A stretch of 64,000 nt of DNA from Streptomyces canus. Lineage in GTDB: Bacteria > Actinomycetota > Actinomycetes > Streptomycetales > Streptomycetaceae. The stretch is from assembly GCF_030815415.1 (NCBI RefSeq), contig NZ_JAUSWW010000001.1, positions 5,270,001-5,334,000 on the forward strand, in the 5' to 3' direction. Below the pieces are notes generated by a model. The model did not search any database, was not told the DNA's origin, and saw nothing but the letters and a program-made list of their open reading frames with translations. A program made the translations under genes and the position numbers. Shown piece after piece: positions 8,168 to 18,410 of this stretch (position 1 is the first letter of the stretch; the number at the start of each line of letters is the position of its first letter).

Positions 8168-8597
8168 GCAGCTCCCCTCGCTGGAGATCCCGGTCACCCG
8201 CACGCTGATCGTCGCCGGCGCCGTCGCCTCCCGCGACTACCAGGACGTCCACCACGACGCGGAGTCGGCCCGGCAGAAGGGCTCCCCCGACATCTTCATG
8301 AACATCCTGACGACCAACGGCCTCGTCGGCCGCTACATCACGGACCACTTCGGTCCCACGGCCGAGCTCCGCCGTGTCGCGATCCGTCTGGGCGCCCCCA
8401 ACTACCCGGGAGACACCATGGTGTTGACGGGCACGGTCGAGGAGATCGAAGGCGACACCGCGACCGTCAGGGTGGTCGGGGAGAACGGCGTCGGCAGACA
8501 TGTCACGGGCACGGTGACCGTCACCGTCCCGCCGGACGCGCCGCCGGTTGTGCCGCCGCAGACGCCCTCGGGGACGGCCCCAGGAGGTGCCCGATGA
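8154..8597 (+). CDS. MaoC-family enoyl-CoA hydratase, ChsH1-like
   Basis: A 147-residue single hot-dog protein. The hydratase-type motif is visible as DYQDVHHDAESARQKGSPDIFMN, with the Asp and His expected at the active site. In the mycobacterial system the short ChsH1 subunit carries catalysis and pairs with ChsH2, and here it follows the ChsH2-like gene with a 14-base overlap. AGGAGGGG at 8142-8149 sets the start at ATG 8154 rather than the in-frame ATG at 8139. The C-terminus ends in a Pro-rich tail. Likely role: hydration of an enoyl-CoA before retro-aldol cleavage. Confidence 0.82.
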   Translation: MHVGEQLPSLEIPVTRTLIVAGAVASRDYQDVHHDAESARQKGSPDIFMNILTTNGLVGRYITDHFGPTAELRRVAIRLGAPNYPGDTMVLTGTVEEIEGDTATVRVVGENGVGRHVTGTVTVTVPPDAPPVVPPQTPSGTAPGGAR

Positions 8598-9760
8598 GCG
8601 TCCGCACCCGGGACACCCTCGGCGGACGGTCGGCGATCGTCGGCATCGGCGCCACCGAGTTCTCCAAGGACTCGGGCCGCAGTGAGCTGAAGCTCGCCGT
8701 GGAGGCGGTGCGGGCCGCGCTGGACGACGCGGGGCTGACGCCGTCCGACGTGGACGGGATGGTGACGTTCACGATGGACACCAACCCGGAGATCACCGTG
8801 GCCCAGGCCTGCGGGATGGGCGAACTGTCCTTCTTCTCCCGCGTCCACTACGGCGGCGGAGCGGCCTGTGCGACGGTCCAGCAGGCGGCGCTGGCGGTGG
8901 CGACGGGCGTGGCCGAGGTGGTGGTCTGCTACCGCGCCTTCAACGAGCGGTCGGGGCGTCGCTTCGGCTCGGGGGTGCAGCACCGGGAGCCCTCCGCGGA
9001 GGGGGTCGCGCTCGGCTGGTCCCTGCCGTTCGGGCTGCTCACCCCGGCGTCCTGGGTGGCGATGGCGGCCCAGCGTTATCTGCACACCTACGGTCTGACT
9101 CCGGAAGCCTTCGCGCAGGTGGCCGTCATCGCCCGCAGACACGCGGCGACCAACCCGGCTGCGTACTTCCACGACCGTCCGATCACCCTCGCCGACCATG
9201 CCGCCTCACGCTGGATCGTCGAGCCGCTCCGTCTGCTCGACTGCTGCCAGGAGACGGACGGCGCCCAGGCCCTCGTCGTCACGTCCCTGGAGCGGGCACG
9301 TGATCTGCCGAACGCCCCGGCGGTCGTGGCCGCGGCAGCCCAGGGAGCGGGCCGGGCCCAGGAGCAGATGACCAGCTTCTACCGCGACGACCTGACGGGC
9401 CTGCCGGAGATGGGGGTCGTGGCCCGCCAGTTGTGGCGCACCTCGGGGCTCACGCCGGCCGACATCGACGTGGGGATCCTGTACGACCACTTCACGCCGT
9501 TCGTGCTGATGCAGTTGGAGGAGTTCGGGTTCTGCGGTAAGGGGGAGGCGGCGGACTTCGTGGCCGGGGAGCGGTTGCCGTTGAACACACACGGAGGACA
9601 GCTGGGGGAGGCGTATCTGCACGGGATGAACGGGATCGCGGAGGGAGTGCGTCAGATACGGGGGACGGCGGTGAACCGGATATCCGGCGCGGGCCGGGTC
9701 CTGGTCACGGCGGGGACGGGGGTGCCCACCTCGGGGCTGGTGCTCTCCGGGGACGGCTGA
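8594..9760 (+). CDS. Lipid-transfer protein / thiolase-fold aldolase, Ltp2-like
   Basis: A 388-residue thiolase-superfamily protein of the SCP-x/lipid-transfer group (IVGIGATEFSKDSGRSELKLAVEAVRAALDDAGL at its N-terminus; GGGAACATVQQAALAV; NTHGGQLGEAYLHGMNGI near the end). Members such as Ltp2 are retro-aldolases acting on hydroxyacyl-CoA steroid side chains together with the ChsH2 DUF35 domain, rather than true thiolases. Its ATG overlaps the previous stop (ATGA), so the three genes are translationally coupled. No acyl-CoA dehydrogenase or P450 gene of the igr type is next to it, so the pathway is incomplete here. It could serve another branched acyl-CoA substrate. Confidence 0.83.
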   Translation: MSVRTRDTLGGRSAIVGIGATEFSKDSGRSELKLAVEAVRAALDDAGLTPSDVDGMVTFTMDTNPEITVAQACGMGELSFFSRVHYGGGAACATVQQAALAVATGVAEVVVCYRAFNERSGRRFGSGVQHREPSAEGVALGWSLPFGLLTPASWVAMAAQRYLHTYGLTPEAFAQVAVIARRHAATNPAAYFHDRPITLADHAASRWIVEPLRLLDCCQETDGAQALVVTSLERARDLPNAPAVVAAAAQGAGRAQEQMTSFYRDDLTGLPEMGVVARQLWRTSGLTPADIDVGILYDHFTPFVLMQLEEFGFCGKGEAADFVAGERLPLNTHGGQLGEAYLHGMNGIAEGVRQIRGTAVNRISGAGRVLVTAGTGVPTSGLVLSGDG

Positions 9761-9842
9761 GCCCTCGGAAGGCGGGCCCGTCTGCGAGGACGGGTGTACC
9801 TCTCAGGGGTCGTCCCGCAGTAGTCCCCACCCCCTCGTCCAC

Positions 9843-9882
9843 CCTCAGGAGGTGGAGCCACCCCCACCCCTACAACCTGAGG
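9843..9882. promoter_or_regulatory. Inverted repeat upstream of the sigma factor gene
   Basis: CCTCAGG at 9843-9849 and CCTGAGG at 9876-9882 flank a C-rich segment that itself contains GGTGGAGCCACC. The arms can form a long hairpin about 65 bases before the start codon. It may be an operator or a transcript structure; no assignment is made. Confidence 0.35.
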
Positions 9883-9945
9883 CGGAGTCGTCTTCGGGAC
9901 CTGCGGCCGATGAGCGGGAGGCCTCCTCGCTTCTAGCGTGGAGCC

Positions 9946-10512
9946 ATGACCACACCCGTCTGCACCAGCGCATCGGACGTCGCGGTACCGGCGAGGCTGA
10001 CCCGCCCGCACGCGACGTACCCCTCCTTCTCGTCGTATGTGAAGGCCCGCCAGCCGGTGCTGCTGCGTACCGCCCGGTCGCTGACCGCGAACCCGTGCGA
10101 CGCGGAGGACCTGCTGCAGACCGCGCTCGCCAAGACCTATGTCGCCTGGGAGCGGATCGAGGACCACCGGGCGCTGGACGGCTATGTGCGTAGGGCGCTG
10201 CTCAACACGCGTACATCGCAGTGGCGCAAGCGCAAGGTGGACGAGTTCGCGACCGACGAGATCCCGGAGCCCGAGCTGACGCCCGGCGGGGGCGACCCGG
10301 CCGAGCAGCAGGCGCTGCACGACGCGATGTGGCGGGCGATCACGAAGCTGCCGGCCCGGCAGCGGGCGATGGTCGTCCTCAGGTACTACGAGGATCTGAG
10401 CGAGGTCCAGACGGCCGAGGTGCTCGGGGTGTCGGTGGGCACGGTGAAGTCGGCGGTGTCCCGGGCGCTCGGCAAGCTGCGGGAGGACCCGGAGCTGGGG
10501 ATGGTCCGCTAG
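9946..10512 (+). CDS. SigE-family (ECF-like) RNA polymerase sigma factor
   Basis: A 188-residue group IV sigma factor. Region 2 covers about residues 28-95 (LLRTARSLTANPCDAEDLLQ, then AWERIEDHRALDGYVRRALLNT). Region 4 covers about 125-180 (KLPARQRAMVVLRYYEDLSEVQTAEVLGVSVGTVKSAVSRAL). The phrase DAEDLLQTALAKTYVAW is typical of the actinobacterial SigE family. No anti-sigma gene follows; downstream is a repeat-rich stretch and an AsnC relic, so its control is unknown. The upstream region has an inverted repeat and a C-rich tract. Confidence 0.88.
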   Translation: MTTPVCTSASDVAVPARLTRPHATYPSFSSYVKARQPVLLRTARSLTANPCDAEDLLQTALAKTYVAWERIEDHRALDGYVRRALLNTRTSQWRKRKVDEFATDEIPEPELTPGGGDPAEQQALHDAMWRAITKLPARQRAMVVLRYYEDLSEVQTAEVLGVSVGTVKSAVSRALGKLREDPELGMVR

Positions 10513-10599
10513 GGCGGCTGCCCTGTCGCGGGTGCGCGGCGCTGGAGCGGGCGACTGCCTCGCACGGTTCGGGCCTGGCCCCGCCAGGCAGGTGCCCCG

Positions 10600-10780
10600 G
10601 GCACGGCAAGCTGCTTCGACCGCGCCGACCTGGACTGCGGGGTCGGGTCCCCAATGGTCTGTGCCGACCCGGACTGCGAGCGGGTCCAATCGCTCTGAGT
10701 CGACCTGGACCGCGGGGCGTGTCACAACCGCTCAGAGCGGGCCCGGGCCGCGGGGGCGGTCACAGCCGTTCAGAGCCGGA
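10600..10780. repeat. Degenerate GC-rich tandem repeats
   Basis: Imperfect repetitions of GACCTGGACTGCGGGG / GACCCGGACTGCGAGCGG and of GTCACAACCGCTCAGAGCGG / GTCACAGCCGTTCAGAGCCGG. The copies are spaced about 35-45 bases apart. No convincing coding frame; the block leads directly into the AsnC remnant. Confidence 0.5.
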
Positions 10781-11060
10781 AGCGCGTCTGTCCCTGAGCG
10801 AACTGGGGTGACGGGTGAACCTCAGCCCGTCGGCCACCACGGAACGGGTGCGGCAGCTGGAGGCGCAGGGCGTCATCACCAGGTACCAGGCGGTGGTGGA
10901 CCTGGCGAGAGTCGGCTTTCCGGTGCTGGCCCTCGTCCGGCTGAAGCACCCGGGCAATCGTCACCAGCCGTTGCGTCAACTGTTCGCCGAGTGGCGGGAG
11001 ATCCTCCTCCGGCCCCGAGGCCGGCAGTGCGGTCTCCCCGGTAGCCGCACAGCACTGTGA
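10779..11060 (+). pseudogene. AsnC/Lrp-family regulator remnant
   Basis: In one frame the DNA encodes EARLSLSELG, a TGA stop (10809-10811), then RVNLSPSATTERVRQLEAQGVITRYQAVVDLARVGFPVLALVRLKHP. This is the typical helix-turn-helix and linker of AsnC/Lrp regulators, in which the stop position is normally Arg (CGA to TGA is one change). The N-terminal part before EARLS is not recognisable, and the sequence after WREIL loses similarity where the effector-binding half should follow. Both ends and the reading frame are therefore damaged. An ORF from GTG 10815 exists but would lack half the DNA-binding domain. Confidence 0.75.
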
Positions 11061-11096
11061 ACGCAAGGTGACGTGATCGATCACCGCTGCCTAGTG

Positions 11097-11114
11097 ACAT
11101 ACCGCGTGGTATGT
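11097..11114. promoter_or_regulatory. 7-4-7 palindromic operator candidate before the acyl-CoA synthetase
   Basis: ACATACC-GCGT-GGTATGT is a perfect 18-bp palindrome 60 bases before the start. A second palindrome, GTGATCGATCAC, lies at 11073-11084. The first has the size and symmetry of a TetR/FadR-type site. No regulator gene is nearby. Confidence 0.5.
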
Positions 11115-11174
11115 GAGCAGAATCAGCCCCAGCCCTTTACCACCGCGTAGGCAATGTCGCCCCGGGAGGACGCC

Positions 11175-12830
<1,656 letters not shown>

Positions 12831-12849
12831 CACACGCTCGGACACACGA

Positions 12850-12886
12850 GATGCCGGGCAGGGAGTCGACATCCCTGCCCGGCATC
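12850..12886. terminator. Bidirectional terminator between convergent genes
   Basis: A perfect 15-bp stem (GATGCCGGGCAGGGA / TCCCTGCCCGGCATC) with a 7-base loop lies between the acyl-CoA synthetase and the convergent kinase-like gene. Confidence 0.85.
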
Positions 12887-12940
12887 GTCGTACGACCTCC
12901 GCGGTCGCCGTCGTAGTCGCTCCCGGACCCCGCCCCCTGG

Positions 12941-15900
12941 CTAGTTCGTCCCGATCCGTGCCAGCAGGTCCACGATCCGCGCCTGCACCTCACCGCTGGT
13001 GGACCGCTCCGCCAGGAACAGCACCGTCTCGCCGGACGCCAGCCGCGGCAGGTCCGCCTGGTCGACGGCGGCGGTGTAGACGACGAGCGGGGTGCGGTTG
13101 AGCTGCCCGTTCGCGCGGAGCCAGTCGACGATGCCGGCCTGGCGACGGTGCACCTGGTGCAGATCCATCACGACCAGGTTCGGCCGGAACTGCCCCGCCA
13201 GCGCCACCGCGTCCGCGTCGCTAGCGGCCCGCGCCACCTGCATTCCGCGCCGCTCCAGCGTCGCGGTCAGCGCCAGCGCGATCTCCGCGTGCTCCTCGAT
13301 CAGCAGCACGCGCGGCGGATGCTGCTCGCTGTCGCGCGGGGCCAGGGCCTTCAGGAGTACGGCGGGGTCGGCGCCGTACGCCGCCTCGCGCGTCGCCTGC
13401 CCGAGCCCCGCGGTCACCATCACCGGCACCGAGGCGGCCACCGCGGCCTGCCGCAGCGACTGCAGCGCGGTCCGGGTGATCGGCCCGGTCAGCGGGTCCA
13501 CGAACAGCGCGGCCGGGAACGCGGCGATCTGCGCGTCGACCTCCTCGCGCGAGTGCACGATGACGGGCCGGTAGCCGCTGTCGCTGAGCGCCTGCTGCGT
13601 GGTGACGTCCGGCGCGGGCCACACCAGCAGCCGGCGCGGGTTGTCCAGCGGCTCCGGGGGCAGTTCGTCGTCCATGGGCTGCGGCCGCGGAGTGTCCGCG
13701 ATCTCGACGGCCCCACCCGGGCCGTCCAGCGGCTCGGGACCCTCGGCGGCGTTCTCGTCCGGTGCGCCTATGGCGTACGACCGTCCGGTGCCCTCGGTCA
13801 TCTGCGCCAGCCGGGACTGCCCGGCCATCGAGGGCTGGGCCTGCGCGGGCGCCTGTCCAGCCATCGAGGGCTGGGGCTGCGCCGGGGTCTGCTCGGCTGT
13901 CGGATGCGGGCGACCGGCGGCCGGGTCGGGCGGTGTGCCGAGCTTGCGGCGACGGCCGGAACCGCCGGGCTGATGCGCCGCGGGCGTCGCCGTCGGCTGC
14001 TGCACATGGGCCGCCTGCCGGGTGAACGGCACGCCCTGCCCCAGCGTCCGCACGCTGATCGCCCGCCCCTGCGTCGAGTTCGGGTCGACGGGCGCCGCGG
14101 CCTCCGCGGGCAGCGGCTGCGCCGGGCGGGCCTGCGCGGCCGCCTCGGGGGGCAGCGTGGGTCCGGGGGCCGGGGTGCCGGCGGACGGCACGGGCTGCGG
14201 GGCGTTCGCCGGTACGGCGTTGTCGTCGGCGGGCCACGGCTGGGGAGCCGGGGTGCCCTGGGGCGCCTGGCCGGGAGCGGCTTCGGCGGGGAGCGGCTGA
14301 CCGGTGAGGGTCTGTCCGGAGGGTGCGTGGGCGGGCAGCGCGGTCTGATCGGTGGCGTTCTGCGCGGGGACGGCGGCGGGCCGGGCGGCCTGGGCGGGGA
14401 CCGGCTGAGCGGACTGCTGCCCGGCGGTCGTCTGCGGTGCCAGAACCCCCTGCTGCTGGGCCGGAACCCCCTGCGCGGGCGTCCCACCGGCCTCCGCGGG
14501 CGTACCCATGGCCCGTCGGCGCCGGCCCGTGGGCGCGGACGAGGGGTGCGGCTGCGGCGGGGTGTGGTCACCGGACTGGTCGTGTGGCACGGCATCGTGC
14601 CGACCGTCGTCGACGAGCCCGGCGGGGGGAGCGGCCTGCCCGGGGACATGAACGGCGATCTGAGCGCCCGGCACCTGCGCGGGTACGGCGGCCGCACCGG
14701 GCGCCTGCCCGGGAAGACCGGCCTGGACCGGAACCTGTGCGGGTACGGCGATCTGACCCGGCAACTGCCCGGGAACGGCGCCCTGGACGCCAGGTGTCTG
14801 CGGGGGCACGCCGCTCTGCGCCTGTCCCGGAACGTGTGCCGGCCCCGGAACCTGCGCCTGTCCGGCCGTGGCCGCCGGCTGTAGCGCGCCGCCCGGCCCG
14901 TCCGGGGTGTCCTCGGCCCGGTCCGCGTCCGCGGGCGGCAGGGCGAACACCGCGCGGGGCGCGGCTTCCTGCGCGGCGGCCCGCTCGTTCGCGGCGGCCA
15001 GGGCGCGGCGCCGACGTCCGGTCGGCTGGGTCCCGCCCTCCGCGGGCTCGGGGGACGCGACGGCGGGCAGCGCCGGCAGTGCGTGCTGCTCACCGGAGCC
15101 GGAGCCCGGGCCCGCTTCCTGCAGAGCACGGCGACCCTCCGCGGGCGCGGGCACACCCTGCGGCGGCACGGTCCCGCCCAGCCCACTCCCCACGGCCGCG
15201 GTCCCCGCGGCGTACTCGGCGGCCGTGACGACGGCACCCTCGGACACGCCCGCGTCGACCCCGTCGGCCACGTCCTCACCGGCACCCTCGGCCGGCTTGC
15301 CCCGCCGCCGACCGGTACCACCGGACCCGGACTCCACGCCGGAGGCCAGCGCGGGAAGGGCCGGAGCCTGCTCCGTACGCCTTCTGCGGCGCCCGGTGGG
15401 CGTGCCCTCGGCCCCGTCGGAGTCGGCGTCCGCGCCGACGCCGGAAGCCTCCGGCGCATCGCTCTCCAGGAACGCGTCGACGGACGACCGCCGCGCCCGG
15501 CGCCGCCCGCCGCCATCGGTTCCGGCAGGCGGCTCGATCGCGGCCGGACCGGCGGCCGCGACGGCCCCCGCCCCACCGCCGATGGGCACTTCGAGGACGT
15601 AGGCGCTCCCGCTCATGCCCGGCACGTCATGCGTCTGCAGCACACCACCGTGGGCGCGCACGATCCCGCGCACGATCGGCTCGTGCACCGGGTCTCCCCC
15701 GGCGTACGGCCCGCGCACCTCGATGCGTACGACCTCGCCGCGCTGTGCCGCCGCCACGACGACGGTGTTGTCCATGTAACCGCCCGCCGACACGGGCGCG
15801 TTGCCGGTCGCGTCGACGCCGGCGACGTCCGCGACGAGGTGGGCGAGGGCCCGGGCGAGGAGCTGCGGGTCGACCTCGGCCTCGATGGGCGGGGCATGCA

Positions 15901-17230
15901 CGGCGAACTGCACGCGCCCCGGCCCGATGAGTTCCACGGCCCCGTCGACGCCCGCCGCGACGACGGCGTCGAGCATCACTTTCGTCCGTGTGATGCCGTC
16001 GGTGCCGGTGTCGAGGCGCTGGTAGGCGAGGACGTTGTCGATGAGCTGGGTGATCCGCGAGTACCCGGCGGACAGATGGTGCAGCACCTGGTTGGCCTCG
16101 GGCCACAGCTGTCCGGCGTCGTCCGCGGCCAGCGCCGCCAGCTCGCGGCGCAGTTCGTCGAGGGGCCCGCGCAGGGAGGCCCCGAGCAGGGTGAGGAGCT
16201 GCTCGTGGCGTCCGGCGAGCGCCTCGTACCGGTCCTTCGCCCGCTCCCCGAGGGAGGCGTACCGTTCCTCGCCCGCGGCGAGTTCCTCCTCGTGCTGCTC
16301 CTGGAGCTCCTCGATCTCGGTGATGTGCTTCTGGCGCAGCGCGGTCAGCTCGGAGGCGTGCTCCTCGGCGAGCCGCTCCAGCTCCTGCGCGTGCCGCTGC
16401 TCGGCGGCGTCCTTCTCCTCGGCGAGCTGGTCGTAGGGCCGCCGGTCGGTGAAGGTCATGACGGCGCCGACGAGCTGGTCACCGTCCCGTACCGGCGCGG
16501 TCGTCAGGTCGACGGAGACCTTGTCGCCCTTCTTCGACCACACCACCTGCCCGCGCACCCGGTGCTTGCGCCCGGAGCGCAGGGTGTCGGCGAGCGGGGA
16601 CTCCTCGTACGGGAACGGGGTGCCGTCCGCGCGGGAGTGCAGCATGAGTTCGTGCAGCTCGCGGCCGCCGAGGTCGCTGGCCCGGTAGCCCAGTATCTGG
16701 GCGGCAGCCGGGTTGACGAGCACGATCCGCCCGTCGGTGTCGGTACCGACGACCCCCTCGGACGCGGCCCGCAGGATCATCTCGGTCTGCCGCTGCGAAC
16801 GCGCGAGCTCGGCCTCGGTGTCGACGGTCCCGGTGAGGTCCCGTACGACGAGCATCAGCAGCTCGTCGCCGCCGTAGCCGTAGTTGTCGTAGGCCTGCTG
16901 GCCGTTCTCGAGGTTGGCGCTGGTCACCTCGACCGGGAACTCGGCCCCGTCGGTGCGGCGCGCGATCATCCGCGTCGGCTTGGTCTGCTCCCGCGGATCC
17001 ATGTGGTCCGGCCGCCGCATCGACCCCGGAATCAGCTTGGAGTCGAACTCGGGCAGCAGATCGAGCAGCCCGCGCCCGACCAGAGCCGTACCCGGCGCCT
17101 CGAAGGCCTCGAGGGCGATGGTGTTGGCGTTCACGACGGTCCCGTTGGCGTTGACCAGGACCAACGCGTCGGGCAGTGCGTCGAGTATGGCTGCGAGGCG
17201 AGCAGCGCCTCGGGATGGCCTGCTGCTCAC
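12941..17230 (-). CDS. Giant PAS / degenerate histidine kinase / receiver-like signalling protein
   Basis: This 1429-residue protein has two PAS domains (about 10-135 and 148-265), a coiled coil (265-345), a kinase-dimerisation-like helix and a degenerate ATPase region (to about 552), a disordered Pro/Ala/Gln-rich linker (560-1195) and two receiver-like domains (1199-1429). The phospho-acceptor His is absent: the H-box position reads LLGASLRGPLDEL (349-360). N- and G-box residues are not recognisable in the ATPase-like part. Receiver 2 keeps an acidic pair (1312-1313) and Asp1356; receiver 1 keeps Asp1245. The linker repeats a TGRRRR motif. No membrane segment, so cytoplasmic, and no cognate regulator adjoins it. 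It looks like a sensory scaffold rather than a kinase. Confidence 0.82.
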   Translation of the reverse strand: MSSRPSRGAARLAAILDALPDALVLVNANGTVVNANTIALEAFEAPGTALVGRGLLDLLPEFDSKLIPGSMRRPDHMDPREQTKPTRMIARRTDGAEFPVEVTSANLENGQQAYDNYGYGGDELLMLVVRDLTGTVDTEAELARSQRQTEMILRAASEGVVGTDTDGRIVLVNPAAAQILGYRASDLGGRELHELMLHSRADGTPFPYEESPLADTLRSGRKHRVRGQVVWSKKGDKVSVDLTTAPVRDGDQLVGAVMTFTDRRPYDQLAEEKDAAEQRHAQELERLAEEHASELTALRQKHITEIEELQEQHEEELAAGEERYASLGERAKDRYEALAGRHEQLLTLLGASLRGPLDELRRELAALAADDAGQLWPEANQVLHHLSAGYSRITQLIDNVLAYQRLDTGTDGITRTKVMLDAVVAAGVDGAVELIGPGRVQFAVHAPPIEAEVDPQLLARALAHLVADVAGVDATGNAPVSAGGYMDNTVVVAAAQRGEVVRIEVRGPYAGGDPVHEPIVRGIVRAHGGVLQTHDVPGMSGSAYVLEVPIGGGAGAVAAAGPAAIEPPAGTDGGGRRRARRSSVDAFLESDAPEASGVGADADSDGAEGTPTGRRRRRTEQAPALPALASGVESGSGGTGRRRGKPAEGAGEDVADGVDAGVSEGAVVTAAEYAAGTAAVGSGLGGTVPPQGVPAPAEGRRALQEAGPGSGSGEQHALPALPAVASPEPAEGGTQPTGRRRRALAAANERAAAQEAAPRAVFALPPADADRAEDTPDGPGGALQPAATAGQAQVPGPAHVPGQAQSGVPPQTPGVQGAVPGQLPGQIAVPAQVPVQAGLPGQAPGAAAVPAQVPGAQIAVHVPGQAAPPAGLVDDGRHDAVPHDQSGDHTPPQPHPSSAPTGRRRRAMGTPAEAGGTPAQGVPAQQQGVLAPQTTAGQQSAQPVPAQAARPAAVPAQNATDQTALPAHAPSGQTLTGQPLPAEAAPGQAPQGTPAPQPWPADDNAVPANAPQPVPSAGTPAPGPTLPPEAAAQARPAQPLPAEAAAPVDPNSTQGRAISVRTLGQGVPFTRQAAHVQQPTATPAAHQPGGSGRRRKLGTPPDPAAGRPHPTAEQTPAQPQPSMAGQAPAQAQPSMAGQSRLAQMTEGTGRSYAIGAPDENAAEGPEPLDGPGGAVEIADTPRPQPMDDELPPEPLDNPRRLLVWPAPDVTTQQALSDSGYRPVIVHSREEVDAQIAAFPAALFVDPLTGPITRTALQSLRQAAVAASVPVMVTAGLGQATREAAYGADPAVLLKALAPRDSEQHPPRVLLIEEHAEIALALTATLERRGMQVARAASDADAVALAGQFRPNLVVMDLHQVHRRQAGIVDWLRANGQLNRTPLVVYTAAVDQADLPRLASGETVLFLAERSTSGEVQARIVDLLARIGTN

Positions 17231-17498
17231 GAGACGCTTCCTCCCTGTTACTGCACCTTGCCGACCGTTCGGGCCATCTTGCCAACCGGCCCGCGGCGTG
17301 TCACGCGAGGGAGTCTAAGGGCACCGGTTGTGCCGGGGGCGCCGGATGAGAGGGAGGTCGCACGACGAAGTGACGTAGAACGTGTGACCGCACGCGCGAC
17401 CACCTGCTTCTCCTCCGCGAGACCTCCGTGGGACTTTCGCAGGACTTTTCCGGACGCCCTGTTTCCGCCATGAAATGCCTGTGCGAGGTACTGCCTGC

Positions 17499-17960
17499 CT
17501 ACCGGCCCATGTCGGGCAGTACGGGAACGAGCCGGTCCCAGCGTCCGATCTGGCAGCCGTCGCTCCGGTCGTACCGCGCGTCGACGGGCCGCCCGGCCCA
17601 GGTCCCGGTCACATGAGCGGTGGCCGGCCCGCCGTACTGCATGGTGCACAGGCTCCGCTCCGGTACGGGGGCGAAGGCGTCCTTGCCCCAGCGCGCACCC
17701 CGGTCGAGCGCGGCACACGCGCTGCCGGCGTCGGGGTGGGTGCCGCCGCCGGGATGGCAGTACAGCTCGAAGGTCCCGTCCCTGCCACCGCCCGCGTTCC
17801 GCACGGTGACGGTGAGGTGGTCGCCGACACGGTCGTCGTCGCGGGCGGGCGGGGGCATGAGGGTATGGGCGGAGGCGGGTACGGCGGTGACGGAACCGGC
17901 GGCGACGAGAGTGGAGGCGCCGAGGACGAGGAGCCGGGCGAGCCGGGCGGACTGGAGCAT
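17499..17960 (-). CDS. Secreted subtilisin-inhibitor-like (SSI family) protein
   Basis: A 153-residue precursor with a Sec signal peptide (ARLLVLGASTLVAAGSVTAVPASA) and a mature SSI fold of about 115 residues. Conserved Cys pairs are present (CHPGGGTHPDAGSAC and C-T-M-Q ... DGC). By alignment with SSI, where the reactive bond is Met-Val in CPMVYDP, the P1 residue here is Met in CTMQY, predicting inhibition of subtilisin-like proteases. ATG 17960 is chosen because it places the signal peptide at the N-terminus; an upstream frame to 17999 adds 13 residues. Such inhibitors are exported and often control extracellular protease cascades. Confidence 0.9.
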   Translation of the reverse strand: MLQSARLARLLVLGASTLVAAGSVTAVPASAHTLMPPPARDDDRVGDHLTVTVRNAGGGRDGTFELYCHPGGGTHPDAGSACAALDRGARWGKDAFAPVPERSLCTMQYGGPATAHVTGTWAGRPVDARYDRSDGCQIGRWDRLVPVLPDMGR

Positions 17961-18131
17961 GACCTGACTAACGCGCCCCCCGCCGACCGGTTGCGCCACG
18001 CCTGCCGCACCGTCGGCAGGGCTTTGCCCTGCGGCCCGCCTGCCTAGTACCGTGGGAGGCGATTGGTGACACCACGCTCGACTGTGTCATCATCTGCACG
18101 CACCACTCGCGCTCGCGCGGGCGGCTGTGCT

Positions 18132-18222
18132 GGAGGCGTCGCCTAGTCCGGTCTATGGCGCCGCACTGCTAATGCGGTTTGGGACTTAAATCCCATCGAG
18201 GGTTCAAATCCCTCCGCCTCCG
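18132..18222 (+). tRNA. tRNA-Ser (anticodon GCU)
   Basis: A class II tRNA of 91 nt. Acceptor GGAGGCG pairs with CGCCTCC, discriminator G. The anticodon stem CCGCA/TGCGG holds loop CTGCTAA, giving anticodon GCT at 18168-18170. A long variable arm precedes T-loop TTCAAAT. Confidence 0.95.
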
Positions 18223-18233
18223 CGCTTGATCAC

Positions 18234-18261
18234 GAAGCCCCGGTCTTTCGGCCGGGGCTTC
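18234..18261 (+). terminator. Terminator of tRNA-Ser(GCU)
   Basis: A 10-bp stem (GAAGCCCCGG / CCGGGGCTTC) begins 12 bases after the tRNA. Confidence 0.75.
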
Positions 18262-18410
18262 GTCGTTGCCGCCAAGGCCTTCTCGGGTCGTTTCCGCAGC
18301 TCACAACGGGTACGGCAAACGGATTTCACATGGCGGCGGCAGTCATGTAATGTTCTTCCTGTCGCCGCGAGCGGCCCGGAAGGGCAAGGAACGGCGGGAA
18401 AACAAAACAA

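Noticed and set aside
13148..14884. Several long rightward open frames opposite the PAS/pseudokinase gene
   Set aside because: Products are Arg/Gly/Leu-biased without domains; they are GC-bias shadows of the long linker.
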